Below, piece after piece: positions 36,917-47,964 of a stretch of DNA of 64,000 nucleotides. Each line of letters opens with the position of its first letter. The stretch's first letter is position 1. Origin of the DNA: an uncultured Actinomycetes bacterium (GTDB taxonomy: Bacteria > Actinomycetota > Actinomycetes > Nanopelagicales > Nanopelagicaceae); assembly GCA_903838295.1 (NCBI GenBank), contig CAILXX010000017.1, forward strand, positions 1 through 64,000. Direction: 5' to 3'. Made by a program: the position numbers and the translations under genes. The notes beneath the pieces were generated by a model that did not search any database, was not told where the DNA came from, and saw only the letters and a list, made by a program, of their open reading frames with translations.

Positions 36917-37398
36917 GGGATAAGAATACGCGCAAAAGTGGCTAACGCGCTCTCTATAGTTGCGTGGCGAATTTCGGCACGGCTCCCGCGTAAATCGAGG
37001 CAAATTGTCGTTGTTCCCTGCTTTGCATCGATGGCGATCCAGACGGTTCCAGCCTTTTGGCCATAAGCCTTACCTGGGCCGGCCACACCGGTGGTCGAAA
37101 TTCCAAAGTCGGTCTTAAAACTCTTGCGCACCTCTTGCGCCATGGTGGCAGCTACAATTTCTGAAACAGCGCTCTCTTTATTGAGAATTCTTGTAGGTAC
37201 TGCTAAAAACTTTCTCTTTGATGCATCGCTATATGTGACGATGCCACCCTCAAATACCGCCGAAGAACCTGGAATAGCGGTCAGGGCTTGCGAGAGTCCT
37301 CCGCCAGTGATCGACTCTGCAGTGGCGACGGTGAGACCTTTGCGCTTCAATTTCTTAATAACATCCATCGCCAAAAGATCTAGAGTCGCTAAAGTCAT
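36913..37398 (-). CDS. CinA C-terminal-type nicotinamide-nucleotide amidohydrolase
   Basis: 161 residues, equivalent to the PncC domain alone. It hydrolyses nicotinamide mononucleotide to the acid form in pyridine salvage. [20 protein letters not shown] and [13 protein letters not shown] are the family signatures. The N-terminal molybdopterin-like domain of full CinA is absent. It overlaps pgsA and clgR by 4 bp each. Confidence 0.92.
   Translation of the reverse strand: MTLATLDLLAMDVIKKLKRKGLTVATAESITGGGLSQALTAIPGSSAVFEGGIVTYSDASKRKFLAVPTRILNKESAVSEIVAATMAQEVRKSFKTDFGISTTGVAGPGKAYGQKAGTVWIAIDAKQGTTTICLDLRGSRAEIRHATIESALATFARILIP
36923..36928 (-). promoter_or_regulatory. Candidate internal -10 before clgR
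   Basis: TATTCT within the end of cinA, spacer TATCCC, then the clgR GTG. It may give clgR independent, leaderless expression, but coding constraint in cinA makes chance possible. Confidence 0.35.
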
Positions 37399-37940
37399 GA
37401 TGACATCACCTTTTTAAAGTAATCAAATCCAGTCGTAAGTGTAATCAGAATGGTGGCAGCCATAAAAACATCTCGCGGCAAGTGGGCCCAATGAGCCAGC
37501 GGCAAGATATAAAAACCAATTCCAAATCCTTGCATGAGCGTCTTTAACTTGCCACCCTTGCTCGCAGAAATTACTCCACCTCGAATGACAACTAATCGCA
37601 ATATAGTCACTGCGATTTCACGAAGCAAAATAATTATGGTGACCCACCACCACAGCTTGCCCTGGATTGAAAGTCCGATCATCGCTGTACCAATAGCTGC
37701 CTTATCGGCAACCGGATCTAAAAAAGCTCCAAAGCTGGTCACTTGATTTCGTGATCTGGCTAAACGCCCATCCATAAAATCAGTAAATCCGACAATAAAG
37801 AATCCACTCCAGGCAATAATCCGCCAGAGTGAATCATTTCCACCATTTTTAAAGAGGGCGTAGGCGCAAAATGGCAATGCCAGAACTCGGAAGACAGTCA
37901 AGGAATTAGGAAGATTAACCAACCTTTTAGCGCTACTCAT
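37395..37940 (-). CDS. pgsA: CDP-diacylglycerol–glycerol-3-phosphate 3-phosphatidyltransferase
   Basis: 181 residues, integral membrane enzyme making phosphatidylglycerol phosphate. The CDP-alcohol phosphotransferase motif is complete: DFMDGRLARSRNQVTSFGAF followed by LDPVADK. About five hydrophobic segments are visible. The ATG follows TAGAAT by 7 nt with no ribosome site, predicting a leaderless or nearly leaderless mRNA. Confidence 0.94.
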   Translation of the reverse strand: MSSAKRLVNLPNSLTVFRVLALPFCAYALFKNGGNDSLWRIIAWSGFFIVGFTDFMDGRLARSRNQVTSFGAFLDPVADKAAIGTAMIGLSIQGKLWWWVTIIILLREIAVTILRLVVIRGGVISASKGGKLKTLMQGFGIGFYILPLAHWAHLPRDVFMAATILITLTTGFDYFKKVMSS

Positions 37941-37947
37941 TAATCAA

Positions 37948-37953
37948 ATTCTA
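37948..37953 (-). promoter_or_regulatory. -10 element of pgsA
   Basis: TAGAAT on the minus strand, 7 nt before the ATG at 37940, in the 49-bp gap after the RodZ-like gene. Confidence 0.5.
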
Positions 37954-37989
37954 GTGGTCAATAACCTTGAAGGCTGAATTTTCCCTGCA

Positions 37990-38712
37990 TCAACCTTGAG
38001 CGGAAGATCCTGGGCCAAATTGCAGGTGGACTACTTCACCAAGGCCTCCCGGAGCACCGATATCTTTCCCGTTTACATTCAGATCTACAGCGCCAGCATT
38101 TCCAAGCACCATGGTGATCAACTGACTATCATCAAAAGTTTGTGTTGCCCCTTGCTGAAGATTGCCACTAAAGAGCGAATTTCCAGCGCTATCGGTCACA
38201 GAAAGCCAGCTTGTGCCCGACGCCGCGAGGACATTCACCGAAGAGAGCGAAGAACTAGTGCTTGCTTCAGCCACGGGAGTTGTGGATGCAGGTATCGCGG
38301 TACTTTTCTTACTCACACCCGGAGAGCTATGGCGAAACGAAAAGCCTGTCGGAACAATAATCAAAAGCGCAAGAAATGCTGCTGCCGCATACCTCATCGA
38401 TTTATAAGAAAATCTTGAAGAATAGTTCGCAACCGAAGTTGCATTGTTGGGATTAAGGAGATCGATCATTGGTCTATCAAATTCTTGGTGCATCGCGTTG
38501 AATTCATTTACCAGTAGATCAGGATCAATTTTTAGTACCCGTGAAATACTGCGGATATGTCCGCGGGCATATGCCAAGCCCCCGGCAGAACTGAAATTAT
38601 CGTTCTCTAAATCTTCAATGACGGCGGGCCGAAGATTTGTTTTAGTGGCAAGACGCTCAACAGAGAAGCCAGCGGCTTCGCGGGCTTGTCGAAGAAGAAT
38701 TCCTACTGACAT
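37990..38712 (-). CDS. RodZ-like helix-turn-helix membrane protein
   Basis: 240 residues. The N-terminal HTH_25 domain (about 1-65, LLRQAREAAGFSVERLATKT) is followed by a linker, one membrane helix at about 107-127, a Ser/Thr-rich stretch and a C-terminal DUF4115 domain (about 160-235). RodZ proteins tie the cell-shape machinery to the membrane. The ATG has AAAGAGG six bases upstream. The 167-bp gap to ftsK shows no other gene. Confidence 0.87.
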   Translation of the reverse strand: MSVGILLRQAREAAGFSVERLATKTNLRPAVIEDLENDNFSSAGGLAYARGHIRSISRVLKIDPDLLVNEFNAMHQEFDRPMIDLLNPNNATSVANYSSRFSYKSMRYAAAAFLALLIIVPTGFSFRHSSPGVSKKSTAIPASTTPVAEASTSSSLSSVNVLAASGTSWLSVTDSAGNSLFSGNLQQGATQTFDDSQLITMVLGNAGAVDLNVNGKDIGAPGGLGEVVHLQFGPGSSAQG

Positions 38713-38879
38713 GCAGCGCCTCTTTACAACTCACAATGGATTCACGATCGAGGGAAGGTGATGGTTAAAGGCTACGCCCGCTCAGGTTACCAATCAACTA
38801 ATTCCGAGCCAATATCAGGTTTTCACCCCTTATTTAACCTCGCATTTCACCTACAGCGTAAAGGTGCTGCCAATTCTGG

Positions 38880-41234
38880 CTACGCATTCCCCTGGATCTG
38901 CTCCAACACATCTGGCATCTGTTCGGCATTGATCAACACTTCGCGGGCCTTGGATCCTTCTGATGGCCCCACGATGCCACGGTTCTCCATCAAATCCATA
39001 AGACGACCGGCCTTGGCAAATCCAACGCGAAGTTTTCTCTGAAGCATTGATGTCGAACCAAATTGTGTTCCGACCACTAACTGAATAGCTTGAAGCAATA
39101 AATCCATATCGTCACCGATGTCATTGACAATCTGCTTACTAACTGCAGGAGCATTTATATCTATTCTAAATACTGGTTGGGCTTGATTCTTGACATGATT
39201 AACAACTGCTTCAGATTCTCGTTCTGCCACATAGGCGCCTTGAATTCGCATCGCTTTGCTGGCACCCATCGGCAAGAACAATCCATCGCCTTGACCAACT
39301 AGTTTCTCTGCACCAGGAGTATCCAAAATAACTCGCGAATCCGCCAAGCTAGACGTTGCAAACGAAAGCCTGGAAGGCACATTTGCTTTGATAAGGCCCG
39401 TCACGACATCGACACTTGGACGCTGTGTGGCAATGACCAGGTGAATACCGGCCGCACGAGCCAATTGAGTGATCCTGACAATGCTTTCTTCTACTTCCCG
39501 GGCTGCCACCATCATCAGATCTGCAAGCTCGTCGATGATTACGAGCAGGTATGGATAAGGCTCTAGCACTCTCTCGGAACCATCGGGTGGGCTAATTTTA
39601 TTTGCCTTTACCGCCTTGTTGAAATCATCAATATGTCTAAATCCAAAGTGAGAAAGATCGTCATAACGCTGATCCATCTCGCGCACTACCCAAGCCAAGA
39701 CATCTGCCGCCTTCTTTGGATTGGTAATAATAGGTGCGATTAAGTGCGGTATGCCTTCATAACTTGTCAGTTCTACCCGCTTTGGATCGATCATTACCAG
39801 GCGTACTTCATCTGGAGTAGCGCGCATAAGAATAGATACGATCAGCGAATTGATCATCGAGGACTTACCAGCACCAGTTGCGCCAGCTACTAACAGATGT
39901 GGCATCTTTGCCAAATTAACGCAGACAAAATTGCCTTCAACATCTTTACCTAAAGCAACAACCATCGGGTGGGCTTCATTTACTGCAACACTTGAGCGCA
40001 AAACATCACCTAGCGCCACAATTTCTCTATCAGTATTTGGAATTTCGATTCCTACAGCAGACTTACCCGGAATTGGTGAAAGTATCCGAACATCTCCGCT
40101 TGCCACAGCATAAGAAATATTTTTGGCGAGAGCAGTGATCGCCTCTACTTTTACGCCCCCAGAGAGTTCGACTTCGTAACGAGTAACCGTTGGCCCCCGC
40201 ATGAATCCCGTAACTCGTGCATCGACGCCAAATTGTTCAAAGACCTGACCCAGTGCAGCAACAACAATTTCATTCGCCTTGGATTTTGCTTTTGAAGCCG
40301 GAGCTGTGCGAAGTAAATCCATAGGTGGCAATATGTACGGCGTATCTGCAGCCAGAATCATTTGATGCGCAGGGGTTGTCTGCGTGCTTTTTGGAACGAA
40401 TGTTGGAGTTGCTTGTGGCAGGTGTTCTGGTTCGTATTCTTCGTATTCTTCTGATGGCTCTTCCTCTTGAGCTTCTTCTTGATCCTCTTGGATAAAACCT
40501 TGAACGAGAGGTGTCTCAAAAGGAGGTGTATCCGTTATTTCAAATTCATCGTCTACCCTAGCGGCGCGTGTCTGCTTCACACGATGGACTCCCCACATAA
40601 ATAAGGCCTTGACCTTACCTACAACTTGGGAGACAGGAGTTGCGGTGACGATCAAAATTCCAAAGAAAAAAACCATGAACAAAATTGGGATTGCCAAAAT
40701 CGAGGTGACCAGTGCGACTAGCGGAGTGGCGACGCCATATCCAATCCAACCGCCACCGCCCTGCATTGCGGTCTTACCCGTGTCCCCCACCGAACCATTA
40801 AATATGTGAATCAATCCCGTAGTGCTTAGAAGTAATAACAAGGTCCCAATGGTGATTCGACCAGTAACTCGTTCCTCTTTTGGTGCTCTAAATAAATGGA
40901 TCGCAAAGTAAAGAAAGAGAATCGGAGAAATAATGGCAATCCGGCCGAATGTCCCTAATAAGAGATTGGTTAAAAGTCGCCCAACGATTCCGTGTAGGTG
41001 GAACCAACTTCCAGAGGCAGCGACTAGGGCCAGAATTACCAATAAGAATGCGAAGCCATCGCGCTGATGGGCCTGGTCCAACTCTCTGGCCTCGCGGAAA
41101 ATGAATCGGATTGTGCGACCAATAATGGCTGCCGTAAATTTCCAGAGTGCGGCAAGAGCGCGTGCAATCCCACCTAGTATCGAGGATTTTTTGGCGCGCT
41201 TCTTACTTGATGCTTGAGTTTTACCTTTGGCCAT
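38880..41234 (-). CDS. ftsK: DNA translocase FtsK/SpoIIIE
   Basis: 784 residues. A basic N-terminus and four to five membrane helices (about 60-190) anchor it at the septum. An acidic linker rich in Glu (about 225-270) precedes the motor. The motor has Walker [11 protein letters not shown] and the FtsK signature [20 protein letters not shown]. The C-terminal winged-helix gamma domain ([20 protein letters not shown]) should read orienting DNA motifs. It moves chromosome ends away from the closing septum. TAGGCT lies 9 nt before the ATG, so only a very short leader is possible. Confidence 0.97.
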   Translation of the reverse strand: MAKGKTQASSKKRAKKSSILGGIARALAALWKFTAAIIGRTIRFIFREARELDQAHQRDGFAFLLVILALVAASGSWFHLHGIVGRLLTNLLLGTFGRIAIISPILFLYFAIHLFRAPKEERVTGRITIGTLLLLLSTTGLIHIFNGSVGDTGKTAMQGGGGWIGYGVATPLVALVTSILAIPILFMVFFFGILIVTATPVSQVVGKVKALFMWGVHRVKQTRAARVDDEFEITDTPPFETPLVQGFIQEDQEEAQEEEPSEEYEEYEPEHLPQATPTFVPKSTQTTPAHQMILAADTPYILPPMDLLRTAPASKAKSKANEIVVAALGQVFEQFGVDARVTGFMRGPTVTRYEVELSGGVKVEAITALAKNISYAVASGDVRILSPIPGKSAVGIEIPNTDREIVALGDVLRSSVAVNEAHPMVVALGKDVEGNFVCVNLAKMPHLLVAGATGAGKSSMINSLIVSILMRATPDEVRLVMIDPKRVELTSYEGIPHLIAPIITNPKKAADVLAWVVREMDQRYDDLSHFGFRHIDDFNKAVKANKISPPDGSERVLEPYPYLLVIIDELADLMMVAAREVEESIVRITQLARAAGIHLVIATQRPSVDVVTGLIKANVPSRLSFATSSLADSRVILDTPGAEKLVGQGDGLFLPMGASKAMRIQGAYVAERESEAVVNHVKNQAQPVFRIDINAPAVSKQIVNDIGDDMDLLLQAIQLVVGTQFGSTSMLQRKLRVGFAKAGRLMDLMENRGIVGPSEGSKAREVLINAEQMPDVLEQIQGNA

Positions 41235-41284
41235 GATGGGTCAAGCCTAAAGAATAGATTGAGATGATGGTTCGCGGCGCGCCG

Positions 41285-42967
41285 TTATACCTCGATAACT
41301 ACAGGAACGATCATCGGCTTACGGCGATGCTCTTCTCCTACCCAACTTCCCACGGTGCGACGAACTACTTGTGCAAGTTGGTGTGTTCCATTGATGCCGT
41401 TGGCAACGGCGGTGGCCATTGCTTTTTCAATCATTCCCTTTACCTCATCGAAGAGCGCTTTATCTTCAGTAAACCCACGGGCATGAATATCTGGACCAGC
41501 AACGATTTTTCCACTCTGTGAATCCACAACGACAACTACCGAAATAAATCCTTCTTCTCCCAAGATCCTACGATCCTTAAGTGAACTCTCTGTGATTTCG
41601 CCAATACTCTGTCCATCTACGTAAACAAATCCGCACGGTACTGCTCCTGCAATATCTGCATATCCATCGTGCATATCGACAACTATTCCGTTATCTACCA
41701 CCACAGTATTGGTGCGCGGAACACCAGTCTTGATCGCAAGTTCGGCATTGGCGCGCAGATGACGCCATTCACCATGAATCGGCATCACATTTTTTGGCTT
41801 CACAATGTTGTAGCAGTACAAAAGTTCTCCGGCTGCAGCATGTCCGGATACGTGAACCATCGCATTGCCTTTATGCACTACATGGGCACCAAAACGAGTG
41901 AGCTCGTTGATAACCCGGTAAACCGGATTCTCGTTTCCAGGGATTAGTGAGGAAGCCAAAACTACTGTGTCACCTTTTCCGACTCGAATCTGGTGTTCGC
42001 CATTAGCCATACGCGACAGCGCTGCCAGAGGTTCCCCTTGCGAACCCGTACAAATCAAAACTACCTTGTCGCCATAATCTTCAATATTCTTGGCGTCAAC
42101 AATTAGCCCTGCTGGAACATCCAAATAACCTAAATCTTGAGCAAGCTTCATGTTGCGCACCATGCTGCGACCAACGAGTGCCACTTTGCGATCGTGCTGA
42201 GCCGCGATCATCAAGACTTGTTGAATTCGGTGAACGTGAGAAGCAAACGATGCAACGATTACGCGCCGTTCTGTCGCACGAAATACTCGATCTAACGTCG
42301 GCATAATGTCACGTTCTGACGTTGTGAAACCAGGGACATCTGCATTGGTGGAGTCCACCATAAAGAGATCTACGCCTTCTTCACCTAGTCGGGCAAAAGC
42401 GCCAAGGTCGGTTATGCGACCATCTAATGGAAGTTGATCCATCTTGAAGTCACCAGTTGCAAGGACTAACCCTGCATCTGTTCTAATTGCAATTGCTAAC
42501 GCATCTGGAATCGAGTGATTGACCGCAATGAATTCGAGATCGAACGGCCCAAAGCTCTGTCGCATTCCGGCTTTCACTTCCACCATCGGAGCGGTTATGC
42601 GTCGTTCTTTCAATTTGGCTTCAGTAAATGCCAAGGTAAGTTTTGATCCAACCACCGGAATATCTGCACGCTCTTTAAGCAAGTAAGGAACAGCACCTAT
42701 ATGGTCTTCATGGCCATGCGTCAGCGCAATAGCTACAACATCCTGTAAACGATCTCTGATGTAAGAAAAATCAGGGAGGATCAGATCGATCCCGGGTTGG
42801 CTCTCTTCCGGGAAGAGAACTCCGCAGTCAACAATCAATAATTTTCCGGCGATCTCGTAAACGGTCATGTTGCGACCAATTTCGCCGAGTCCACCAAGGG
42901 CAACTATACGAAGAGTTTTTGGCGCTAATTTCGCGGGATAGGGTAAATCTGGGTGAGGATGATTCAT
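41285..42967 (-). CDS. rnj: Ribonuclease J
   Basis: 560 residues, metallo-beta-lactamase/beta-CASP nuclease with exo- and endonuclease activity on mRNA and rRNA. The zinc motif is THGHEDHIGAVP. Later motifs include FKMDQLPLDG, the beta-CASP strand VIVASFASHVHRIQQV and ISGHAAAGE-like VHVSGHAAAGEL. The ATG overlaps the dapA stop as TAATG, implying re-initiation. The order dapA–rnj–ftsK is typical of Actinobacteria. Confidence 0.96.
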   Translation of the reverse strand: MNHPHPDLPYPAKLAPKTLRIVALGGLGEIGRNMTVYEIAGKLLIVDCGVLFPEESQPGIDLILPDFSYIRDRLQDVVAIALTHGHEDHIGAVPYLLKERADIPVVGSKLTLAFTEAKLKERRITAPMVEVKAGMRQSFGPFDLEFIAVNHSIPDALAIAIRTDAGLVLATGDFKMDQLPLDGRITDLGAFARLGEEGVDLFMVDSTNADVPGFTTSERDIMPTLDRVFRATERRVIVASFASHVHRIQQVLMIAAQHDRKVALVGRSMVRNMKLAQDLGYLDVPAGLIVDAKNIEDYGDKVVLICTGSQGEPLAALSRMANGEHQIRVGKGDTVVLASSLIPGNENPVYRVINELTRFGAHVVHKGNAMVHVSGHAAAGELLYCYNIVKPKNVMPIHGEWRHLRANAELAIKTGVPRTNTVVVDNGIVVDMHDGYADIAGAVPCGFVYVDGQSIGEITESSLKDRRILGEEGFISVVVVVDSQSGKIVAGPDIHARGFTEDKALFDEVKGMIEKAMATAVANGINGTHQLAQVVRRTVGSWVGEEHRRKPMIVPVVIEV

Positions 42968-43881
42968 TATTTAAGTTTTACTCCGCCTTGTCGTAGATCC
43001 TCCCGCAATTGCGCGATCTGCGCGTCGGTCGCATCGACAAGTGGCAAACGAGTAAATCCACCAGGTAGGCCCATCATCGTGAGTGCGGCCTTAGTCAATA
43101 TCGCACCTTGGGTGCGGAAGGTTCCGGTATACACCGGTAATAGTTGTTGATGGATCTCCAGTGCGCGCTCGGAATTTCCGGCGAACCAAGCGTTAAGCAT
43201 CTCTTTAAGTTCGTTACCGACGGTATGGCCACAAACAGAAACAAATCCAACTGCGCCAACAGAGAGTAATGGCAGGTTCAGGATGTCATCTCCGGAATAC
43301 ACTGGAATACCGGTCCGCGCGATTACCGACGAGGTTGAACCAGGATTTCCCTTGGCATCTTTTAGGGCAACGATATTTTTAACTTCTGATAAACGACAGA
43401 GCGTCTCCTCTTCGATCGGTACCCCAGTGCGTCCAGGAATGTCGTACATCATCACAGGAGTATCAGTCGCCGCAGCGACCGCGCGAAAATGCGCTTCAAT
43501 TCCTGCTTGTGGTGGTTTGTTGTAATAAGGCGTAACGATCAAAAGACCATCTACACCCAGCTCTGCGCAACGCTTGGCCTGTTCCACTGTATAAGCCGTC
43601 TCATTGTCACCGGCACCAGTAAGTACCTTGACGCGATCGCCCACCGTGCTTTTAACAACGCGGATGATCTCTAGCTTCTCTGAAGTCTTTGTTGTTGGCG
43701 CTTCACCAGTGGTTCCGTTTACGGCAATGGCATCATGACCCGTGTTTGCTAGATGCTCAGCAAGCTTTGCAACGCCATCCCAATCAATCGCACCATCTTT
43801 GTTAAATGGCGTCACCATTGCGGTGATCAAGCGGCCAAATGGCGCCTGGATCTGGGTCGTCTGTTTATGATCTGAAGACAT
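42967..43881 (-). CDS. dapA: 4-hydroxy-tetrahydrodipicolinate synthase
   Basis: 304 residues, first step of the diaminopimelate branch, condensing pyruvate with aspartate semialdehyde. The Schiff-base Lys is in VALKDAKGN; the Tyr of YYNKPPQAG and the GTTGEAPT site are conserved. The ATG follows TAGAGT by 6 nt and lacks a ribosome site, so it likely has its own leaderless promoter in the 18-bp gap after thyX. Confidence 0.97.
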   Translation of the reverse strand: MSSDHKQTTQIQAPFGRLITAMVTPFNKDGAIDWDGVAKLAEHLANTGHDAIAVNGTTGEAPTTKTSEKLEIIRVVKSTVGDRVKVLTGAGDNETAYTVEQAKRCAELGVDGLLIVTPYYNKPPQAGIEAHFRAVAAATDTPVMMYDIPGRTGVPIEEETLCRLSEVKNIVALKDAKGNPGSTSSVIARTGIPVYSGDDILNLPLLSVGAVGFVSVCGHTVGNELKEMLNAWFAGNSERALEIHQQLLPVYTGTFRTQGAILTKAALTMMGLPGGFTRLPLVDATDAQIAQLREDLRQGGVKLK

Positions 43882-43887
43882 GTCGCA

Positions 43888-43893
43888 ACTCTA
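43888..43893 (-). promoter_or_regulatory. -10 element of dapA
   Basis: TAGAGT on the minus strand, spacer TGCGAC, then ATG at 43881. Confidence 0.5.
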
Positions 43894-43899
43894 CCGCTA

Positions 43900-44637
43900 T
43901 TAAGGGGCAACTCGTCCAGACTTCTGGAATGCACCGTATGTAATCGGCATCAATTCGGCGAAATAAGCCTCCATTTTTTCAGCAACCATCTCGATTTCAC
44001 GCTGTGGATAGCTTGGGAAATGGGATCCTTCTCGTGATGTACGTAAAGATAAGAAATTCATCAAGGCGCGCGCGTTCATGGTCACATACATGGACGAATA
44101 CAAAGTTACTGGCAAGACGGCGCGTGCAACTTCTCGGGCAATTCCAGCATCAAGCATCTTTTGATATTGCGCGTAGGCAACAATGCAGCTCTCTTTTATC
44201 GCATTAACCGTAAGTTCATATTGTTCTGGAGTGCCGTCGACAAAGGTATATGCACCGGCTTTACCAATTTGGATTAGTTTTCGTTCCTTACTAGGAATAT
44301 AAAAATTTGGTCGCAATTCTCTGTATCGACCACTTTCTTCGTTATACGAAGCGATTCGATGGCGCATAAATTCTCTAAAAACAAATATAGGAGCAGAGAC
44401 AAAGAAGGTCATAGAAGTATGTTCGAACGGCGAACCATGACGTTCGCGCGCCAGATAATTGATAAGACCTTCAGAACGAGAAGTATCTCCGCCGACATCA
44501 TCTAACGAATTTTCACCGGCGGTTGAGACCCGGGCCGCCCAAATAACGTCAGAATCACTCGCGCTGGCTTTAACGAGTTCTACCGTCATGTCATCACGGA
44601 AATTGATTTCAAATTGCTCTGTTTTTTCGGGACTCAT
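43900..44637 (-). CDS. thyX: Flavin-dependent thymidylate synthase
   Basis: 245 residues. It makes dTMP from dUMP using FAD, NADPH and methylene-tetrahydrofolate. The diagnostic ThyX motif RHRIASYNEESGRY is intact. It uses the one-carbon unit produced by GlyA. The ATG is 6 nt after TAAGGT, predicting a leaderless mRNA. It diverges from azlC over 56 bp. Confidence 0.97.
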   Translation of the reverse strand: MSPEKTEQFEINFRDDMTVELVKASASDSDVIWAARVSTAGENSLDDVGGDTSRSEGLINYLARERHGSPFEHTSMTFFVSAPIFVFREFMRHRIASYNEESGRYRELRPNFYIPSKERKLIQIGKAGAYTFVDGTPEQYELTVNAIKESCIVAYAQYQKMLDAGIAREVARAVLPVTLYSSMYVTMNARALMNFLSLRTSREGSHFPSYPQREIEMVAEKMEAYFAELMPITYGAFQKSGRVAP

Positions 44638-44643
44638 GGCGTG

Positions 44644-44687
44644 ACCTTATCTATTCCGCCACAAGACCCTCGGGATTAAGGCACAAT
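44644..44687. promoter_or_regulatory. Divergent -10 elements of thyX and azlC
   Basis: Minus strand TAAGGT (44649-44644) is 6 nt before the thyX ATG. Plus strand CACAAT (44682-44687) is 6 nt before the azlC GTG at 44694; it departs from TANNNT at its first base. Both genes lack ribosome sites. Confidence 0.5.
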
Positions 44688-44693
44688 ATCGGC

Positions 44694-45332
44694 GTGTCAG
44701 TGAAGCGGGATTCTCTCAGTGTCGGATTGGCAGTAGGGGCGGCTGGAACTGCATTTGGTGCAGTGGCCGTGGCCGACCATTTCAGCGTGCTACAGGCCTG
44801 TGTTCTCTCACTCGTTCTTTTTTCTGGCGCCTCGCAATTTTCTTTTGTGGCGGTTATGAGTGCTGGTGGCAGTGGACTCAGCGCGATTATCACGGCAACT
44901 TTCCTCGGTTCTCGCAATGGCCTCTATGGAGTACGTATGGCGAGCCTTCTCAAATTAAAAGGCTGGCGTAAAGCTGTTGCCGCGCAGATAACAATTGATG
45001 AGTCAACTGGTGTTGCAATTGCCCAGAACAATGAGACAGATCAGCGAATAGCATTTTGGTATACGGGTTTTGGAGTTTATGTCTTCTGGAATCTTTTTAC
45101 TTTTCTTGGTGCTATAGGCGCGAAGGCAATTGGCGACACATCGGCTTGGGGCTTGGACGTCGCTTCACCAGCCATCTTCTGTGCAGTATTGGCGCCACGA
45201 CTCAAGGAAAAGAAGATGCTCTTCACCTGCATCCTCGCATTTGTGTGGGCGCTGTCAATAACCCAAGTTGTGCCTGCGGGAGTTCCGATTATTACCACCG
45301 TAGCAATAGCGGCGTTTGTGGGGTGGAAATAA
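44694..45332 (+). CDS. azlC: AzlC family branched-chain amino acid exporter, large subunit
   Basis: 212 residues, about six membrane segments, with LFSGASQFSFVAVMSAGGSG and FLGSRNGLYGV typical of the family. Together with AzlD it forms an exporter for branched-chain or other hydrophobic amino acids. The GTG start fits the leaderless pattern. The azlD GTG follows the stop directly. Confidence 0.93.
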   Translation: MSVKRDSLSVGLAVGAAGTAFGAVAVADHFSVLQACVLSLVLFSGASQFSFVAVMSAGGSGLSAIITATFLGSRNGLYGVRMASLLKLKGWRKAVAAQITIDESTGVAIAQNNETDQRIAFWYTGFGVYVFWNLFTFLGAIGAKAIGDTSAWGLDVASPAIFCAVLAPRLKEKKMLFTCILAFVWALSITQVVPAGVPIITTVAIAAFVGWK

Positions 45333-45644
45333 GTGAGTACACAATGGATCGCAGTGATCACCACCAGCCTGCTGTGCTACATCACCAAATATATTGGGCA
45401 TTCGATTCCAGAGAGCTGGCTTGCACATCCCCGGGTGCAAAGAATTACCGCATTAATCCCGATAGTTCTTCTCTCTTCATTGGTTGCTATGCAAGCATTC
45501 ACAATAAAGACAAAGTTTGTGCTGGATCATCGATTAGCAGGAATCGCTGTAGCTATCGTTGCTCTAAAACTAAAAGCACCATTTCCCGTGGTCGTTATCG
45601 GGGCAATGGCCACTTCTGCAATTGTGTATCGCTTAAAGATTTAG
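45333..45644 (+). CDS. azlD: AzlD family transporter, small subunit
   Basis: 103 residues with three to four membrane segments; the family's KYIGHSIPESWLAHPRVQR segment follows the first helix. It is the partner of AzlC, starting with a GTG immediately after its stop. Its stop overlaps the convergent mycoredoxin stop by 3 bp. Confidence 0.92.
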   Translation: MSTQWIAVITTSLLCYITKYIGHSIPESWLAHPRVQRITALIPIVLLSSLVAMQAFTIKTKFVLDHRLAGIAVAIVALKLKAPFPVVVIGAMATSAIVYRLKI

Positions 45645-45904
45645 AGGAGAGAGAAGCTCTTTAGCTTTTTCTCTAAGTCGATGTCAGAAGGTTCGGTCAA
45701 ATGAGTTCCATCTGGAAAAATGATCACAGGGATGGACTTCATGCCCCCGTTGATTTCGATGACCTTGTCAGCGGCAGCCAGATCTACTTCCACATCGATA
45801 TATGTGTATTGGACTTTATTGGTATCCAAAAATTTCTTAGACCTGCGGCAATCGCCACACCAGTCGGCACCGTACATCATAATTTGAGTATTTTGAGCAG
45901 ACAT
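45641..45904 (-). CDS. Mycoredoxin / glutaredoxin-like protein
   Basis: 87 residues, thioredoxin fold. The redox motif is WCGDC (near 15-19), with cis-Pro in KSIPVIIFPDG and TEPSD at the end. Mycoredoxins use mycothiol and recycle AhpE-type peroxiredoxins, which gives a plausible partner for the AhpE at 5388-5846. The ATG has GAAGGG 7 nt upstream. It is last in the rpsO–pnp–dapB run. Confidence 0.9.
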   Translation of the reverse strand: MSAQNTQIMMYGADWCGDCRRSKKFLDTNKVQYTYIDVEVDLAAADKVIEINGGMKSIPVIIFPDGTHLTEPSDIDLEKKLKSFSLL

Positions 45905-45936
45905 TATTTATTTTCCCTTCATTGGTCTATATAAAT

Positions 45937-47954
<2,018 letters not shown>

Positions 47955-47964
47955 TAATTATGTG

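Noticed and set aside
41235-41252. TAGGCT before ftsK as another leaderless -10
   Set aside because: The spacer to the ATG is 9 nt, outside the 6-7 nt of the other cases.
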